A DNA stretch of 64,000 nucleotides from Neobacillus sp. WH10. Lineage in GTDB: Bacteria; Bacillota; Bacilli; Bacillales; Cytobacillaceae. The stretch lies in assembly GCF_030123405.1 (NCBI RefSeq), contig NZ_CP126110.1, positions 3,968,001 to 4,032,000 of the forward strand. Reading direction: 5' to 3'. Under the pieces are notes generated by a model. The model saw only the letters and a list, made by a program, of their open reading frames with translations, searched no databases and had not been told where the DNA came from. A program made the position numbers and the translations under genes. Each line of letters opens with the position of its first letter. Within the stretch, counting starts at the first letter, position 1. Shown here piece after piece: positions 23,959 through 32,731 of the stretch.

Positions 23959-25230
23959 ATGCAGCAGAAACCATTAGCATTTCGTATGCGTCCTAGAACG
24001 ATAGAAGAAGTTGTTGGTCAACAGCATCTGGTTGGTGACGGAAAAATAATTGCCAGAATGGTAAAGGCTAAACAGCTGACATCAATGATTTTATATGGAC
24101 CGCCTGGAATTGGTAAAACTTCGATTGCAAGTGCCATTGCCGGAAGTACGAAATATGCCTTTCGGACCCTAAACGCGGTCACAAATAATAAAAAAGATAT
24201 GGAGATTGTTGCTGCAGAGGCAAAAATGTCGGGGAAAGTGATTCTGCTTCTTGATGAAGTCCATCGTTTAGATAAAGCGAAGCAGGATTTTTTACTGCCC
24301 TATTTAGAAAACGGAATGATCGTATTAATCGGGGCAACCACTAGTAATCCTTATCATGCGATTAACCCAGCGATCCGCAGCCGCTGTCAAATTTTCGAAC
24401 TAAAACCGTTAACGCCTGATGAAGTGAAGCAAGCAATAACCCGCGCGCTTGAAGATGAGGATCGCGGATTTGGTGGATTGAAAATAGAGATTTCTGATCA
24501 AGCTTTACAGCATTTTGCTCAGGGCTCGAATGGGGATGCACGAAGCTCCTTAAACGCATTAGAACTAGCGGTACTATCAACGGATAAAGATGAAAATGGC
24601 ATCATCCATATCGATGTAACTACAGCTGAAGAATGTTTGCAAAAGAAAAGCTTGGTCGCCGATAAAGATGGTGACGAACACTATGATGTCCTTTCCGCCT
24701 TTCAAAAATCAATCCGCGGAAGTGACGTCAATGCGGCTCTCCACTATCTTGGCAGATTAATTGAAGCAGGCGACCTTCCGAGTATAAGCCGCCGTTTGAT
24801 TGTAATTGCCTATGAAGATATCGGCCTTGCCAATCCCCAGGCTGGTGCACGCACTTTGGCTGCCATAGAAACCGCTGAAAGAATTGGTTTTCCCGAAGCG
24901 AAGATTCCGCTTGCGAATGCTGTGATTGAACTATGCTTATCACCTAAATCAAACTCTGCCATCATGGCGATTCAAGCAGCCCTTGAAGATATTCAAAAAG
25001 GAATCGTTGGCGAGGTACCAGACCATCTTAAGGATGCCCATTACAAAGGAGCAAAAGAACTTGGAAGAGGCATAGGTTATCTATACCCTCACGATTTTGA
25101 AAACGGCTGGGTACCCCAGCAATATTTACCGGACAAACTAAAAAACAAACAATACTATCAGCCCAAAAAGACCGGAAAATTCGAACAAGCCCTATCTACA
25201 GTCTACGAAAAATTAACAAGGTCGAAATAG
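23959..25230 (+). CDS. rarA: Replication-associated recombination protein RarA (MgsA, YrvN)
   Basis: AAA+ clamp-loader-like ATPase that works at stalled replication forks. I use ATG 23959 (GGAGAG, 6 nt) giving MQQKPLAFRMRPRTIEEVVG, 423 residues. Walker A is GPPGIGKTS (about 48-56), Walker B LLLDEVHRLDKAKQD (about 96-110), sensor 1 IGATTSNP and the arginine finger region NPAIRSRCQIF. The C-terminal tetramerisation region (AERIGFPEAKIPLANAVIEL) is complete. It is transcribed alone on the plus strand, opposite to its neighbours, and closed by a strong inverted repeat. Confidence 0.95.
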   Translation: MQQKPLAFRMRPRTIEEVVGQQHLVGDGKIIARMVKAKQLTSMILYGPPGIGKTSIASAIAGSTKYAFRTLNAVTNNKKDMEIVAAEAKMSGKVILLLDEVHRLDKAKQDFLLPYLENGMIVLIGATTSNPYHAINPAIRSRCQIFELKPLTPDEVKQAITRALEDEDRGFGGLKIEISDQALQHFAQGSNGDARSSLNALELAVLSTDKDENGIIHIDVTTAEECLQKKSLVADKDGDEHYDVLSAFQKSIRGSDVNAALHYLGRLIEAGDLPSISRRLIVIAYEDIGLANPQAGARTLAAIETAERIGFPEAKIPLANAVIELCLSPKSNSAIMAIQAALEDIQKGIVGEVPDHLKDAHYKGAKELGRGIGYLYPHDFENGWVPQQYLPDKLKNKQYYQPKKTGKFEQALSTVYEKLTRSK

Positions 25231-25237
25231 TAGAAAA

Positions 25238-25280
25238 GGTGTCAGGCACCATGTTAAAATTTCACATGGTGCCTGACACC
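25238..25280. terminator. 17-bp inverted repeat between rarA and the ABC permease
   Basis: GGTGTCAGGCACCATGT and its perfect complement flank a 9-nt A/T loop. No strong T-run follows, but the position between convergent genes suggests a bidirectional terminator. The GGTGTCAGGCACC core is reminiscent of a dispersed element I have seen in Bacillaceae. Confidence 0.55.
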
Positions 25281-25314
25281 TATAAAACGTGATACCCATA
25301 AAGTCTAACACCTG

Positions 25315-26265
25315 TTATGCGGCTACGTCTCGTTTTTTGAAAACATAGAAAGCTAGGAATTGAAATATTGCAAAGTATACAAGCAGCATGATTACTGAGA
25401 AGGATAATGTCATCCCTTCTACCATTGGCGTGCCTTCGAAGTATTGCATTAAATCTGTGTTCGCAAACAAGATGTATTTTGCCCAATCAAATTTCATCGC
25501 CAATAAGGTAGTAAACTGAGCGCCGGTAAACAACAAGAACAGTGACAAACCGATTGCCAGTGAACTATTCCGGAAAACAGACGAAATCATAAAAGCCATA
25601 GTCACCAGCATAATGGTGTCGATTGAACTTAAACCATAATAAATTAACAAATGAACAACAATGTTTTGCTCAGTGACTTGACCATTATAATAATTTAAAT
25701 AAGGAATCGCTTTGTCCGGCATACCAAACAGGATGGCACCAAGTGCAGTTGAGAAAACAAACAGAATCGCCATGATAAACAAGGCAAATAATAACACTGT
25801 CAAATACTTTGAAAGGAGAATTTTCGTCCGGTTGATTGGCCGTATCAATAACAGCTTGACGGTCCCCCAATTAAACTCACTGGCAACAATTCCGGCAGAA
25901 ACAATAATGATAAACAATCCTGCTAACATAATTAGCTGTGATGTATCTTTTACGAATGACCAAACAGTATATTTTTCTTTCGGTGGTATATGGTGCTCGA
26001 TACGATAATCATTGATAGCGATTTCCTTTTTGAAAAATTGCTGTTCTGTCTTTATTTTACTTTGTGCCATCTGCTGTTTTAATGCGTTATTTTCCTCTTG
26101 TAATACTTGCTCCCAATTTTTATCCTGAACAAATTTCTTATCATTTTGTTGAGATTTGACCACAATCCCGACTAAGGTGATGGCAACAATTAGCATCCCA
26201 ATCATTACAAAGGTCCCAGGACGTTTAAAAATTTTCATCCATTCATTTTTGATTAAATTAACCAC
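25315..26265 (-). CDS. ABC-2 type transporter permease
   Basis: 316-residue integral membrane subunit with about six membrane segments: one at 20-37, a large extracytoplasmic/coiled loop at 40-100 with KFVQDKNWEQVLQEENNALK, then five helices from 115 on. It resembles ABC-2 permeases of the bacitracin/lantibiotic export and YthQ/YxlG types. Its GTG start overlaps the ATPase stop by 8 nt with GGAGG inside the upstream gene, so they are coupled. Substrate is unknown. The pair is not part of the B. subtilis order at this place, so it may be lineage-specific. Confidence 0.85.
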   Translation of the reverse strand: MVNLIKNEWMKIFKRPGTFVMIGMLIVAITLVGIVVKSQQNDKKFVQDKNWEQVLQEENNALKQQMAQSKIKTEQQFFKKEIAINDYRIEHHIPPKEKYTVWSFVKDTSQLIMLAGLFIIIVSAGIVASEFNWGTVKLLLIRPINRTKILLSKYLTVLLFALFIMAILFVFSTALGAILFGMPDKAIPYLNYYNGQVTEQNIVVHLLIYYGLSSIDTIMLVTMAFMISSVFRNSSLAIGLSLFLLFTGAQFTTLLAMKFDWAKYILFANTDLMQYFEGTPMVEGMTLSFSVIMLLVYFAIFQFLAFYVFKKRDVAA

Positions 26266-27184
26266 GAGTTACGGCCTCCTTTTCAGATGTCACTTCAAGG
26301 AAGCGATCTTCTAATGTTTTTGCAGTTTCTTTTATTCCAAAAATTTGAATATCTTCGCTCACCAATTTTTTTACGAGATTCGGTATTTCTTCTTTTGACA
26401 GCTCAATAGTTATTCCGTTTCTTGAATGGTTGGTTTTCACTTCTGGATAGTGGGCCTCAACTATCGCTAGGGCTTTGTCACTTGGTACAACTTCCAACTC
26501 AAAAGTTACTTCAGTGCCCTGCACAAATTCCTGGACAAGCTGCACATCTATCAACTTACCATTTTGAATGATTCCGATCCGATCACACATCATTTCCATT
26601 TCAGAAAGCAAGTGACTGGAGACGATTACCGCCATATTTTTTTCACGTGCAAGTTGTCGGACATAGTCACGGATTTCTCGGATTCCCGCCGGGTCGAGGC
26701 CATTTGTTGGCTCATCAAGAATGAGGACATCCGGGTCGTGTAAAAGGCACTGTGCTAAGCCCAATCGTTGTCGCATCCCAAGAGAATATGTTTTTACCTT
26801 GTCATTAATCCGCTCGGTTAACCCAACTAGTTCAACTGTCTCCGCAATTTTTTCCCTTGTAATACCTTTAGACATTCTTGCATAATGGACAAGATTTTGA
26901 TATCCGGTTAAAAATTTATACATTTCCGGATTCTCAACAATGGCTCCGACATGGCCTACAGCATGCTCAAACTGGGTTTTAATGCTTGAGCCTCCAATTG
27001 TAATATCCCCTGAAGTAATCCCCATTAAGCCGACAATCATTCGAATGGTGGTTGTTTTCCCGGCACCATTTGGGCCTAGAAACCCAAAAACCTCACCTTT
27101 ATTCACTTGGAAGCTAATATCGTCGATAATCTTCCTACCTTTAATTACTTTTGTTACATTTTTTAGTTCAACAACTGTTTCCAA
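26258..27184 (-). CDS. ABC transporter ATP-binding protein
   Basis: 308-residue nucleotide-binding subunit partnering the downstream permease. Walker A GPNGAGKTT at about 40-48, Q-loop near 85, signature YSLGMRQRLGLAQ (about 136-148), Walker B VLILDEPTNGLDP and the switch histidine in VIVSSHLLSEM. A C-terminal extension of about 80 residues (EVVPSDKALAIVEAHY onward) is typical of drug/bacteriocin export ATPases of the BcrA type. Start TTG 27184 follows AGAGGAG. Function may be self-protection or envelope-active compound export; this is inference only. Confidence 0.88.
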   Translation of the reverse strand: METVVELKNVTKVIKGRKIIDDISFQVNKGEVFGFLGPNGAGKTTTIRMIVGLMGITSGDITIGGSSIKTQFEHAVGHVGAIVENPEMYKFLTGYQNLVHYARMSKGITREKIAETVELVGLTERINDKVKTYSLGMRQRLGLAQCLLHDPDVLILDEPTNGLDPAGIREIRDYVRQLAREKNMAVIVSSHLLSEMEMMCDRIGIIQNGKLIDVQLVQEFVQGTEVTFELEVVPSDKALAIVEAHYPEVKTNHSRNGITIELSKEEIPNLVKKLVSEDIQIFGIKETAKTLEDRFLEVTSEKEAVTRG

Positions 27185-27553
27185 AATCTCTCTCCTCTCT
27201 TTTTACCTCAACATAGTTTAAATGATTGTTGAAATAATTTCCTTTTTTATTATAAACTTATTAATCTATTTTTCAAAAACGGCTTGGGGTGGAATCATTT
27301 CTAGGTCTGAAGTCTGAGATTAAATGCTTTTGAATGAATTTGCTGATAGAAAACGCAAAAACCCCTTGAATTGCAGCTAATGCCCCAAAATCAATATGTA
27401 AAAAGTATAATACTGTTAAAAGATATATTATAAGTCAGGCATCAGCAAGGCTTATGTATCTATCCCCCTTGGAACTTTAAGGAACAGGTTTTATAGAATA
27501 GATTTCCTCCTTTGCCCCTTTTATGTTACCTTTTTTAGGGAATTTATTTCCTT

Positions 27554-27603
27554 ACCCGTCATTTTGAATGATTTACCCATCAGTTTCCTTATTTTACCCG
27601 TCA
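27554..27603. repeat. 21-bp-phase ACCCGTCA array
   Basis: ACCCGTCA (middle copy ACCCATCA) starts at 27554, 27575 and 27596, exactly 21 bp apart, each preceded by TT. It lies directly 3' of the tcdA terminator. The rest of the gap 27185-27670 holds no gene that I can support. Confidence 0.75.
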
Positions 27604-27633
27604 ACTGTTCTATCTCCCCTCCTAAAATAATGT

Positions 27634-27662
27634 AAAAAACCCTAAACCATCTAGATTTAGGG
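27634..27662 (-). terminator. Terminator after tcdA
   Basis: CCCTAAATC/GGTTTAGGG stem followed by six T residues on the minus strand. Confidence 0.85.
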
Positions 27663-27670
27663 CGCAACGA

Positions 27671-28438
27671 TTATTTCTCATCCGAAACACGCCGGATTTT
27701 AATATCTTTTAGTAATTCCCGCACCACATAGCTCGCCATAATCAAACCTGCGGCAGATGGCACAAAGGCATTGGATGCAGGCGGCATTTGTGCTTTGCGG
27801 ATTGCAGCATTTTCATTTCCTACTTCTTTTTTAATGTCCTCACGAATGACAATCGGGCTTTCATCAGAAAAGACAACCGGGATACCTTTATGGATTCGCT
27901 CCTTGCGCAGCTTAGTGCGAATAACCTTCGCAATTGGGTCCGTATGTGTTTTTGAAATATCTGCAATTTGGAAACGTGTTGGATCCATTTTATTTGCTGC
28001 TCCCATGCTTGAAATAATCGGGATCTTTCTTTTTAAACATTCTTTCATCAAATGGATTTTATAAATAATCGTATCTGAGGCATCTACAACAAAATCCAAG
28101 TTGTAGCCAAAAATGTCTTCATAGGTTTCCTCTGTGTAAAACATCTTAAGTGCAATTACCTCGCAATTAGGATTTATATCCTTAATCCGCTCCTGCATGA
28201 TTTCTACTTTCGGTTTCCCAACCGTTGAAAGCAGGGCAATTAGCTGTCGGTTGATGTTGGTGATATCTACATCATCTTTATCGATTAAAACTAAACGGCC
28301 AACTCCGGAGCGGGCAAGGGCTTCTGCGGCAAACGAACCGACACCTCCAATACCTAAAACGGCAACTGTACTGTTTTTCATAATTTCCAGTCCTTCTTTA
28401 CCAATTGCAAGCTCATTACGAGAAAATTGATGCAGCAT
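27671..28438 (-). CDS. tcdA: tRNA threonylcarbamoyladenosine dehydratase TcdA (YrvM)
   Basis: E1-like enzyme that cyclises t6A37 to ct6A in ANN-decoding tRNAs. 255 residues. Rossmann ATP site GIGGVGSFAAEALARSG at about 30-46, RxxxNRQ-type INRQLIAL, and the VVDASDTIIYKI segment near 120. The central PTRFQIADISKTHTDP is typical of TcdA rather than ThiF/MoeB, and the protein lacks the zinc CxxC pairs of those relatives. Its position next to the 6S RNA gene and aspS agrees with B. subtilis yrvM. It needs a desulfurase-linked CsdE-like partner in E. coli; none is obvious here. Confidence 0.93.
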   Translation of the reverse strand: MLHQFSRNELAIGKEGLEIMKNSTVAVLGIGGVGSFAAEALARSGVGRLVLIDKDDVDITNINRQLIALLSTVGKPKVEIMQERIKDINPNCEVIALKMFYTEETYEDIFGYNLDFVVDASDTIIYKIHLMKECLKRKIPIISSMGAANKMDPTRFQIADISKTHTDPIAKVIRTKLRKERIHKGIPVVFSDESPIVIREDIKKEVGNENAAIRKAQMPPASNAFVPSAAGLIMASYVVRELLKDIKIRRVSDEK

Positions 28439-28549
28439 GTATATTCACTCCAAATTCAAATTCACTTTTCAATTATTTTTTCACGTAAAAAATATATCAT
28501 ACAGCCCTACAAAAACAAGTATTTTTATAGGAATTATCATGATAAATAC

Positions 28550-28583
28550 AAAAATAAAACCTCCCGGCACTGCTAGGAGGTTG
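28550..28583. terminator. Terminator between the 6S RNA gene and tcdA
   Basis: AACCTCC/GGAGGTT stem with an 11-nt loop. T-rich on both sides (TTTTATTTTT on minus), so it can end the 6S RNA/aspS transcription. Confidence 0.7.
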
Positions 28584-28597
28584 ATTTTTAAGCAATA

Positions 28598-28806
28598 GAA
28601 AAGAGTCCCAATGGTGCCGTTGCTTCTCGATCCTTAGTTTTGATCCCGCACTCAGCAGGGGGGTGTCCTGTTTCCGGTATTGTAAGTCCCCTTACCGGTA
28701 AAAGAGTGGGGCATTTACGCAATCAGAAAACTCCAGACTCCCGAATAAAAAATGTTCGGTCAAAACTTCAGGTAACACAACGTACATTTCAGGACTCTTC
28801 TTTAAT
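28598..28806 (-). ncRNA. bsrA: 6S RNA (6S-1, bsrA/ssrS)
   Basis: About 205-nt RNA that mimics an open promoter and binds sigma-A RNA polymerase. The 5' AAGAGTCCTGA and 3' GGGACTCTTTT pair as the closing stem. Internal conserved blocks include GCGTAAATGCCCC, CCGGTAAGGGGACTTAC, CAGGACACC and GATCAAAACTAAGGATC. B. subtilis bsrA occupies the same place between aspS and yrvM. The ends are approximate; the 3' end is set by the closing stem. Confidence 0.9.
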
Positions 28807-28813
28807 TGCTTTT

Positions 28814-28842
28814 ATAATAACATATTTTGATTCAACCTTCAA
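28814..28842 (-). promoter_or_regulatory. Sigma-A promoter of the 6S RNA gene
   Basis: TTGAAG (28842-28837), 17 bp, TATTAT (28819-28814), immediately after the aspS stop codon. Confidence 0.7.
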
Positions 28843-28865
28843 GAATTCATGAAAGCGATTTTCTG

Positions 28866-30635
28866 TTATTTTTTAACATTTAGTGACAAATTCAATTCTG
28901 TCAATTGAGCCTCAGATACCGTACCAGGTGCTTCGGTTAGTAAGCAGCTTGCACTCGCTGTCTTTGGAAATGCAATTGTATCACGTAAGTTGGAGCTGCC
29001 GGCAAGCAGCATCACCAAGCGGTCTAGTCCAAGAGCAATACCGCCATGAGGAGGTGTTCCATATTCAAAAGCATTCATGAGGAAGCCGAATTGTTCCATC
29101 GCTTCCTCTGGTGAAAATCCAAGAACACTAAACATTTTTTCTTGTATAGGACGTTCAAAAATACGGAGCGATCCACCACCAAGCTCATAGCCGTTCAACA
29201 CAAGGTCATACGCTTGGGCACGTACCTTTGAAGGGTCAGAATCCAGGTATTCAAGGTCTTCCCTAAACGGCATCGTAAATGGATGGTGGGCAGCGTAATA
29301 ACGGCCTTCTTCCTCATCGTACTCTAAAAGCGGCCAGTCCGTAACCCATAAGAAATGGAACAGACTTTGGTCGATTAACCCTAATTCCTTGCCAAGCTTT
29401 AGTCTTAAGGCACCAAGGGCGTCAGCGACAACAGTTTTCTTATCCGCAACAAACAGGAGCAAATCCCCTTCTGATGCTTCAAGAGTCGCTTTAAGTGCCT
29501 CGGCTTCCTCTTCAGCAAAGAATTTCGCAATTGGGCCCTTCAAGCCCTCTGCATCCACTTTAAGCCAAGCAAGACCTTTCGCACCATAAACAGCAACAAA
29601 TTCTGTTAAAGCATCAATATCTTTACGTGAATACTTTTCGGAAGCATCTTTAACATTAATCGCTTTTACCTGGCCGCCGTTAGCAACAGTTGAAGCAAAC
29701 ACTTTAAAGCCTGAATCCTTCACGATTTCAGAAAGGTTAACGAGCTCCAATCCAAATCGGGTATCCGGTTTATCAGAACCAAAACGGCTCATCGCTTCAT
29801 CATAAGTCATGCGCGGGAAGACATGAGGAACTTCCACACCTTTTACCTTTTTCATCAGTTGGGACATCATTTTTTCCATCATGCTCATGATATCTTCTTG
29901 GCTCAAGAAACTTGTTTCAATATCAATTTGGGTAAATTCTGGCTGACGATCCGCACGTAAGTCTTCATCACGGAAGCAGCGGGCGATTTGATAATACCTT
30001 TCAATCCCGCCTACCATGAGCAATTGTTTAAACAACTGTGGTGATTGCGGCAGTGCATAAAATTCACCTGGATGAACACGGCTAGGAACTAAATAGTCAC
30101 GTGCCCCCTCAGGAGTGCTTTTTGTCAAAATAGGTGTTTCAATATCTAAAAAGCCCTCGCTATCGAGAAAATCTCTAATTTGCTTTGTCACCTGGTGGCG
30201 CATTTTTAATGTTTCAAAAATGACTGGGCGGCGGAAATCTAAATAGCGGTATTTTAAACGAATATCTTCTGACGCATCTGTTCTATCAGAAATCGTAAAC
30301 GGAGGTGTTTTTGCTTCATTAATAATCGTAACTTTTTCCGCTTGCACCTCAATTTTCCCCGTTTTAAGGGTCTCATTGATTGTTGAAGGCTCCCTGCTGA
30401 CGACCGTTCCAACCACATCGAGTACATATTCATTACGGATTTTTTCCGCTGTCTGTAATGCTTCCTTAGATAAATCAGGATTAAAGACAACCTGAACAAT
30501 ACCTGTGCGGTCACGAAGATCGATAAAAATTAATCCGCCAAGATCACGTCGTTTTTGAACCCAACCTTTTAATGTTACCTTTTCCCCTACTGAGGACTCT
30601 GGAACTTCTCCACAAAAATACGATCTGCCAAACAT
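28866..30635 (-). CDS. aspS: Aspartyl-tRNA synthetase
   Basis: Class IIb synthetase of 589 residues charging tRNA-Asp. The N-terminal OB anticodon-binding domain is at 1-105 (GWVQKRRDLGGLIFIDLRDR). The catalytic motifs follow: motif 1 near SEGFLDIETPILTKSTPEGA, motif 2 RCFRDEDLRADRQPEFTQID and motif 3 GIALGLDRLVMLL. The bacterial GAD insertion occupies about 290-420. Asp/Asn discrimination cannot be read confidently here. It follows hisS by 12 nt, so it shares the histidine T-box control. Confidence 0.97.
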   Translation of the reverse strand: MFGRSYFCGEVPESSVGEKVTLKGWVQKRRDLGGLIFIDLRDRTGIVQVVFNPDLSKEALQTAEKIRNEYVLDVVGTVVSREPSTINETLKTGKIEVQAEKVTIINEAKTPPFTISDRTDASEDIRLKYRYLDFRRPVIFETLKMRHQVTKQIRDFLDSEGFLDIETPILTKSTPEGARDYLVPSRVHPGEFYALPQSPQLFKQLLMVGGIERYYQIARCFRDEDLRADRQPEFTQIDIETSFLSQEDIMSMMEKMMSQLMKKVKGVEVPHVFPRMTYDEAMSRFGSDKPDTRFGLELVNLSEIVKDSGFKVFASTVANGGQVKAINVKDASEKYSRKDIDALTEFVAVYGAKGLAWLKVDAEGLKGPIAKFFAEEEAEALKATLEASEGDLLLFVADKKTVVADALGALRLKLGKELGLIDQSLFHFLWVTDWPLLEYDEEEGRYYAAHHPFTMPFREDLEYLDSDPSKVRAQAYDLVLNGYELGGGSLRIFERPIQEKMFSVLGFSPEEAMEQFGFLMNAFEYGTPPHGGIALGLDRLVMLLAGSSNLRDTIAFPKTASASCLLTEAPGTVSEAQLTELNLSLNVKK

Positions 30636-30647
30636 GTTAATCCTCCT

Positions 30648-31919
30648 TTAAGATTGCAATTCCTGAAATTGTCTAATGAAAGAATCTAGGTCTAATTCTA
30701 CTTGTTCACCTGTTGTCATATTTTTTACATTAATTTTGTTGTTTTTAAGCTCATCGTCACCAAGAACGACTACATATTTTGCTTTTAAACGATCAGCTGC
30801 TTTAAATTGTGCTTTGATTTTTCGATCCAAATAATCTCTTTCAGCGGAAAAACCAGCCAGGCGCAGCTGTTGCAATAGCCCGACAGTGTAATCCTTTGCT
30901 TCCTCTCCTAGCGCAGCGAGGTAGCAATCAATCCCTTGTTTGACCTCAAGCTCGATACCTTCTGCGTTAAGAGCAGCGATAAACCGTTCAATACTTAAAG
31001 CAAAGCCAATCCCGGGCGTTTCCGGACCGCCAATTTCCTCCGCTAATCCGTTATACCTACCGCCTCCGCATAAAGTGGTAATCGCACCGAAACCTTCAGC
31101 ATTACTCATAATCTCAAAGGCAGTGTGATTATAATAATCTAAGCCCCGTACAAGGTTAGCATCAACCTCAAACGGAATATCAAGCTGAGTTAAATAGTGC
31201 TGCAATTTTTCAAAATAGGCTTTTGAATAATCATTTAAATAATCAAGAATTGATGGTGCTGACTTCATTAATTCATGATCGCGATCCTGCTTACAATCGA
31301 GAATTCTAAGCGGATTCTTTTCAAGACGGTTTTGACAATCATGACAAAATTCACCGATACGCGGTTTAAAATGATTCACCAATGCCTCACGATGTGCAGT
31401 TCGACTCTCCTTATCACCTAGGCTGTTGATAATGAGCTTCAGTTTTTGCAATCCCATTTCTTTGTATAGATTCATTGCTAGGGAAATAACCTCAGCATCA
31501 ATTGCCGGATCATTACTGCCCAATGCTTCGACACCAAATTGGACGAACTGGCGGAAGCGCCCTGCCTGTGGGCGTTCGTATCGGAACATCGGCCCCATGT
31601 AATAGAGCTTAACTGGCTGATTCGCAAGCCCGAACATTTTCTTCTCAACAAACGAGCGAACAACCGCTGCTGTTCCCTCCGGTCTAAGGGTGATACTGCG
31701 TTTCCCCCGGTCTTCAAATGTGTACATTTCTTTTTGAACAATATCAGTTGAATCACCAACACCTCTTGAAAAAAGATCAGTATGTTCAAAAATTGGGGTA
31801 CGAATCTCCTGGTATTGATATTTCTCGCAAAGCTCTCTCGCTTTTGCTTCAATCAGCTGCCACTTTTCAACTTCTCCAGGCAGGATATCCTGCGTGCCTC
31901 TTGGAATGCTAATTGACAT
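30648..31919 (-). CDS. hisS: Histidyl-tRNA synthetase
   Basis: Class II synthetase, 423 residues from ATG 31919, which follows AGGAGG at 9 nt. The open frame extends 41 codons upstream into the T-box terminator, which is not coding. Motif 1 (FEHTDLFSRGVGDSTDIVQKE split: FEHTDLFSRG, STDIVQKEMY), motif 2 YMGPMFRYERPQAGRFRQF, histidine-binding LVRGLDYYNHTAFEI and motif 3 PGIGFALSIERF are all present. The C-terminal anticodon domain starts at about residue 325. It heads the hisS-aspS operon. Confidence 0.97.
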   Translation of the reverse strand: MSISIPRGTQDILPGEVEKWQLIEAKARELCEKYQYQEIRTPIFEHTDLFSRGVGDSTDIVQKEMYTFEDRGKRSITLRPEGTAAVVRSFVEKKMFGLANQPVKLYYMGPMFRYERPQAGRFRQFVQFGVEALGSNDPAIDAEVISLAMNLYKEMGLQKLKLIINSLGDKESRTAHREALVNHFKPRIGEFCHDCQNRLEKNPLRILDCKQDRDHELMKSAPSILDYLNDYSKAYFEKLQHYLTQLDIPFEVDANLVRGLDYYNHTAFEIMSNAEGFGAITTLCGGGRYNGLAEEIGGPETPGIGFALSIERFIAALNAEGIELEVKQGIDCYLAALGEEAKDYTVGLLQQLRLAGFSAERDYLDRKIKAQFKAADRLKAKYVVVLGDDELKNNKINVKNMTTGEQVELDLDSFIRQFQELQS

Positions 31920-31981
31920 TGTGATAAACCTCCTCTTGAATAAATTAACTTCTATGTAAGTAGTTTTATAAAAAAATAAAT

Positions 31982-32264
31982 AAAAAAACTCCCGTCCCTT
32001 GTATAAATACAAGGGACGAGAGTTTTGATCCCGCGGTGCCACCCTAGTTGAAAGGCAGAATGTATGCCCTTCCTCTTAAACAGTTAACGCCTGCTACGTT
32101 CTTCTCCTAGTAGAGCTTTGGCTTTTTCAGAGAGAAGCCTACGGAGTGTTCATTCATTAAGGCACATGCAGAAATGCTTTCAGCCTAAGGCATTTCCTCT
32201 CTTTTCATGGGTTAGCTTAATTACTATGCTCCATCATTGGTTATATCCAATATTTCATTTTATT
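31982..32264 (-). promoter_or_regulatory. T-box leader controlling hisS-aspS (histidine)
   Basis: The T-box core GGTGGCACCGCGG lies near 32031-32043. The terminator is a 16-bp stem (ACTCTCGTCCCTTGTAT with its complement, then T7) at 31982-32026. Stem I shows AGAGAGG...AGGCTGAAAG, and the specifier region TGAACACTCCG contains CAC (32148-32146), a His codon. This agrees with the downstream hisS. Confidence 0.95.
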
Positions 32265-32270
32265 TATATA

Positions 32271-32299
32271 ATAATACGGAGCAAAGTTAGTAATGTCAA
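32271..32299 (-). promoter_or_regulatory. Sigma-A promoter of the hisS T-box transcript
   Basis: TTGACA (32299-32294), 17 bp, TATTAT (32276-32271) on the minus strand. It starts only 8 nt after the yrzK stop. Confidence 0.85.
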
Positions 32300-32306
32300 G
32301 AAAGAA

Positions 32307-32483
32307 TTACGATCTTTCTAAATGTTTTTTTAACTTTCTGACATCCCCCATCGATAATCCAAATTCTGATGCAAGCTCAAATGAGGTAGCTTGCTGTTCT
32401 TTTTGAATAAAATCATGAAAATCCACACCAAAGAGACGGCCATCCATTGATTGGATGTTTATGCCTTTTTCACTCGATCTCAT
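32307..32483 (-). CDS. yrzK: Small protein YrzK
   Basis: 58-residue cytosolic protein starting MRSSEKGINIQSMDGRLFGV, with GAGGTG 7 nt before ATG 32483. The C-terminal half (TSFELASEFGLSMGDVRKLK, about residues 33-52) looks like a helix-turn-helix: SFELASEFGLS then GDVRKLKKHL. It matches the recalled small gene yrzK placed between hisS and yrvJ in B. subtilis. A DNA-binding role is inference from this pattern alone. Confidence 0.72.
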   Translation of the reverse strand: MRSSEKGINIQSMDGRLFGVDFHDFIQKEQQATSFELASEFGLSMGDVRKLKKHLERS

Positions 32484-32534
32484 ACATAATCACCTCTATC
32501 TATTTTTGCTAATAGGAAAAAATATCTTTCCTCT

Positions 32535-32598
32535 CAGACATAAGGGCAACTACACCTCTGTCTATCCCTTAGGGCTAGCCATACAATAAGTTTTCTTT
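32535..32598 (+). repeat. Dispersed repeat family II, copy 3
   Basis: CAGACATAAGGGCAACTACA, CCTCTGTCTATCCC, TTAGGGCTAGCC and AAGTTTTCTTT align with copies 1 and 2. Confidence 0.7.
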
Positions 32599-32634
32599 AC
32601 TATTGTTTCCATCAACTGTGAAAAACTTGCATAT

Positions 32635-32653
32635 GAAAATGATTATTAATACC
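32635..32653. promoter_or_regulatory. Fur-like box upstream of yrvJ
   Basis: GAAAATGATTATTAATACC matches the classical 19-bp Fur consensus at 14 positions by my count. It overlaps a possible promoter (TTGCAT at about 32628). A/T richness makes chance agreement plausible. Confidence 0.25.
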
Positions 32654-32731
32654 TATGTTGGCCTTTTTTAACAATTAAGGAATGAATTTCTCTAGCTTTT
32701 ACGATAAAATAATTTACAAAGGAGGGAACCG

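Noticed and set aside
28640..28852. Plus-strand frame of 70 codons starting at a TTG
   Set aside because: It lies entirely across the 6S RNA gene and its promoter on the opposite strand.
31920..32042. N-terminal extension of hisS by 41 codons
   Set aside because: It reads through the T-box terminator and antiterminator; the ATG at 31919 has AGGAGG at proper distance and gives the expected N-terminus.
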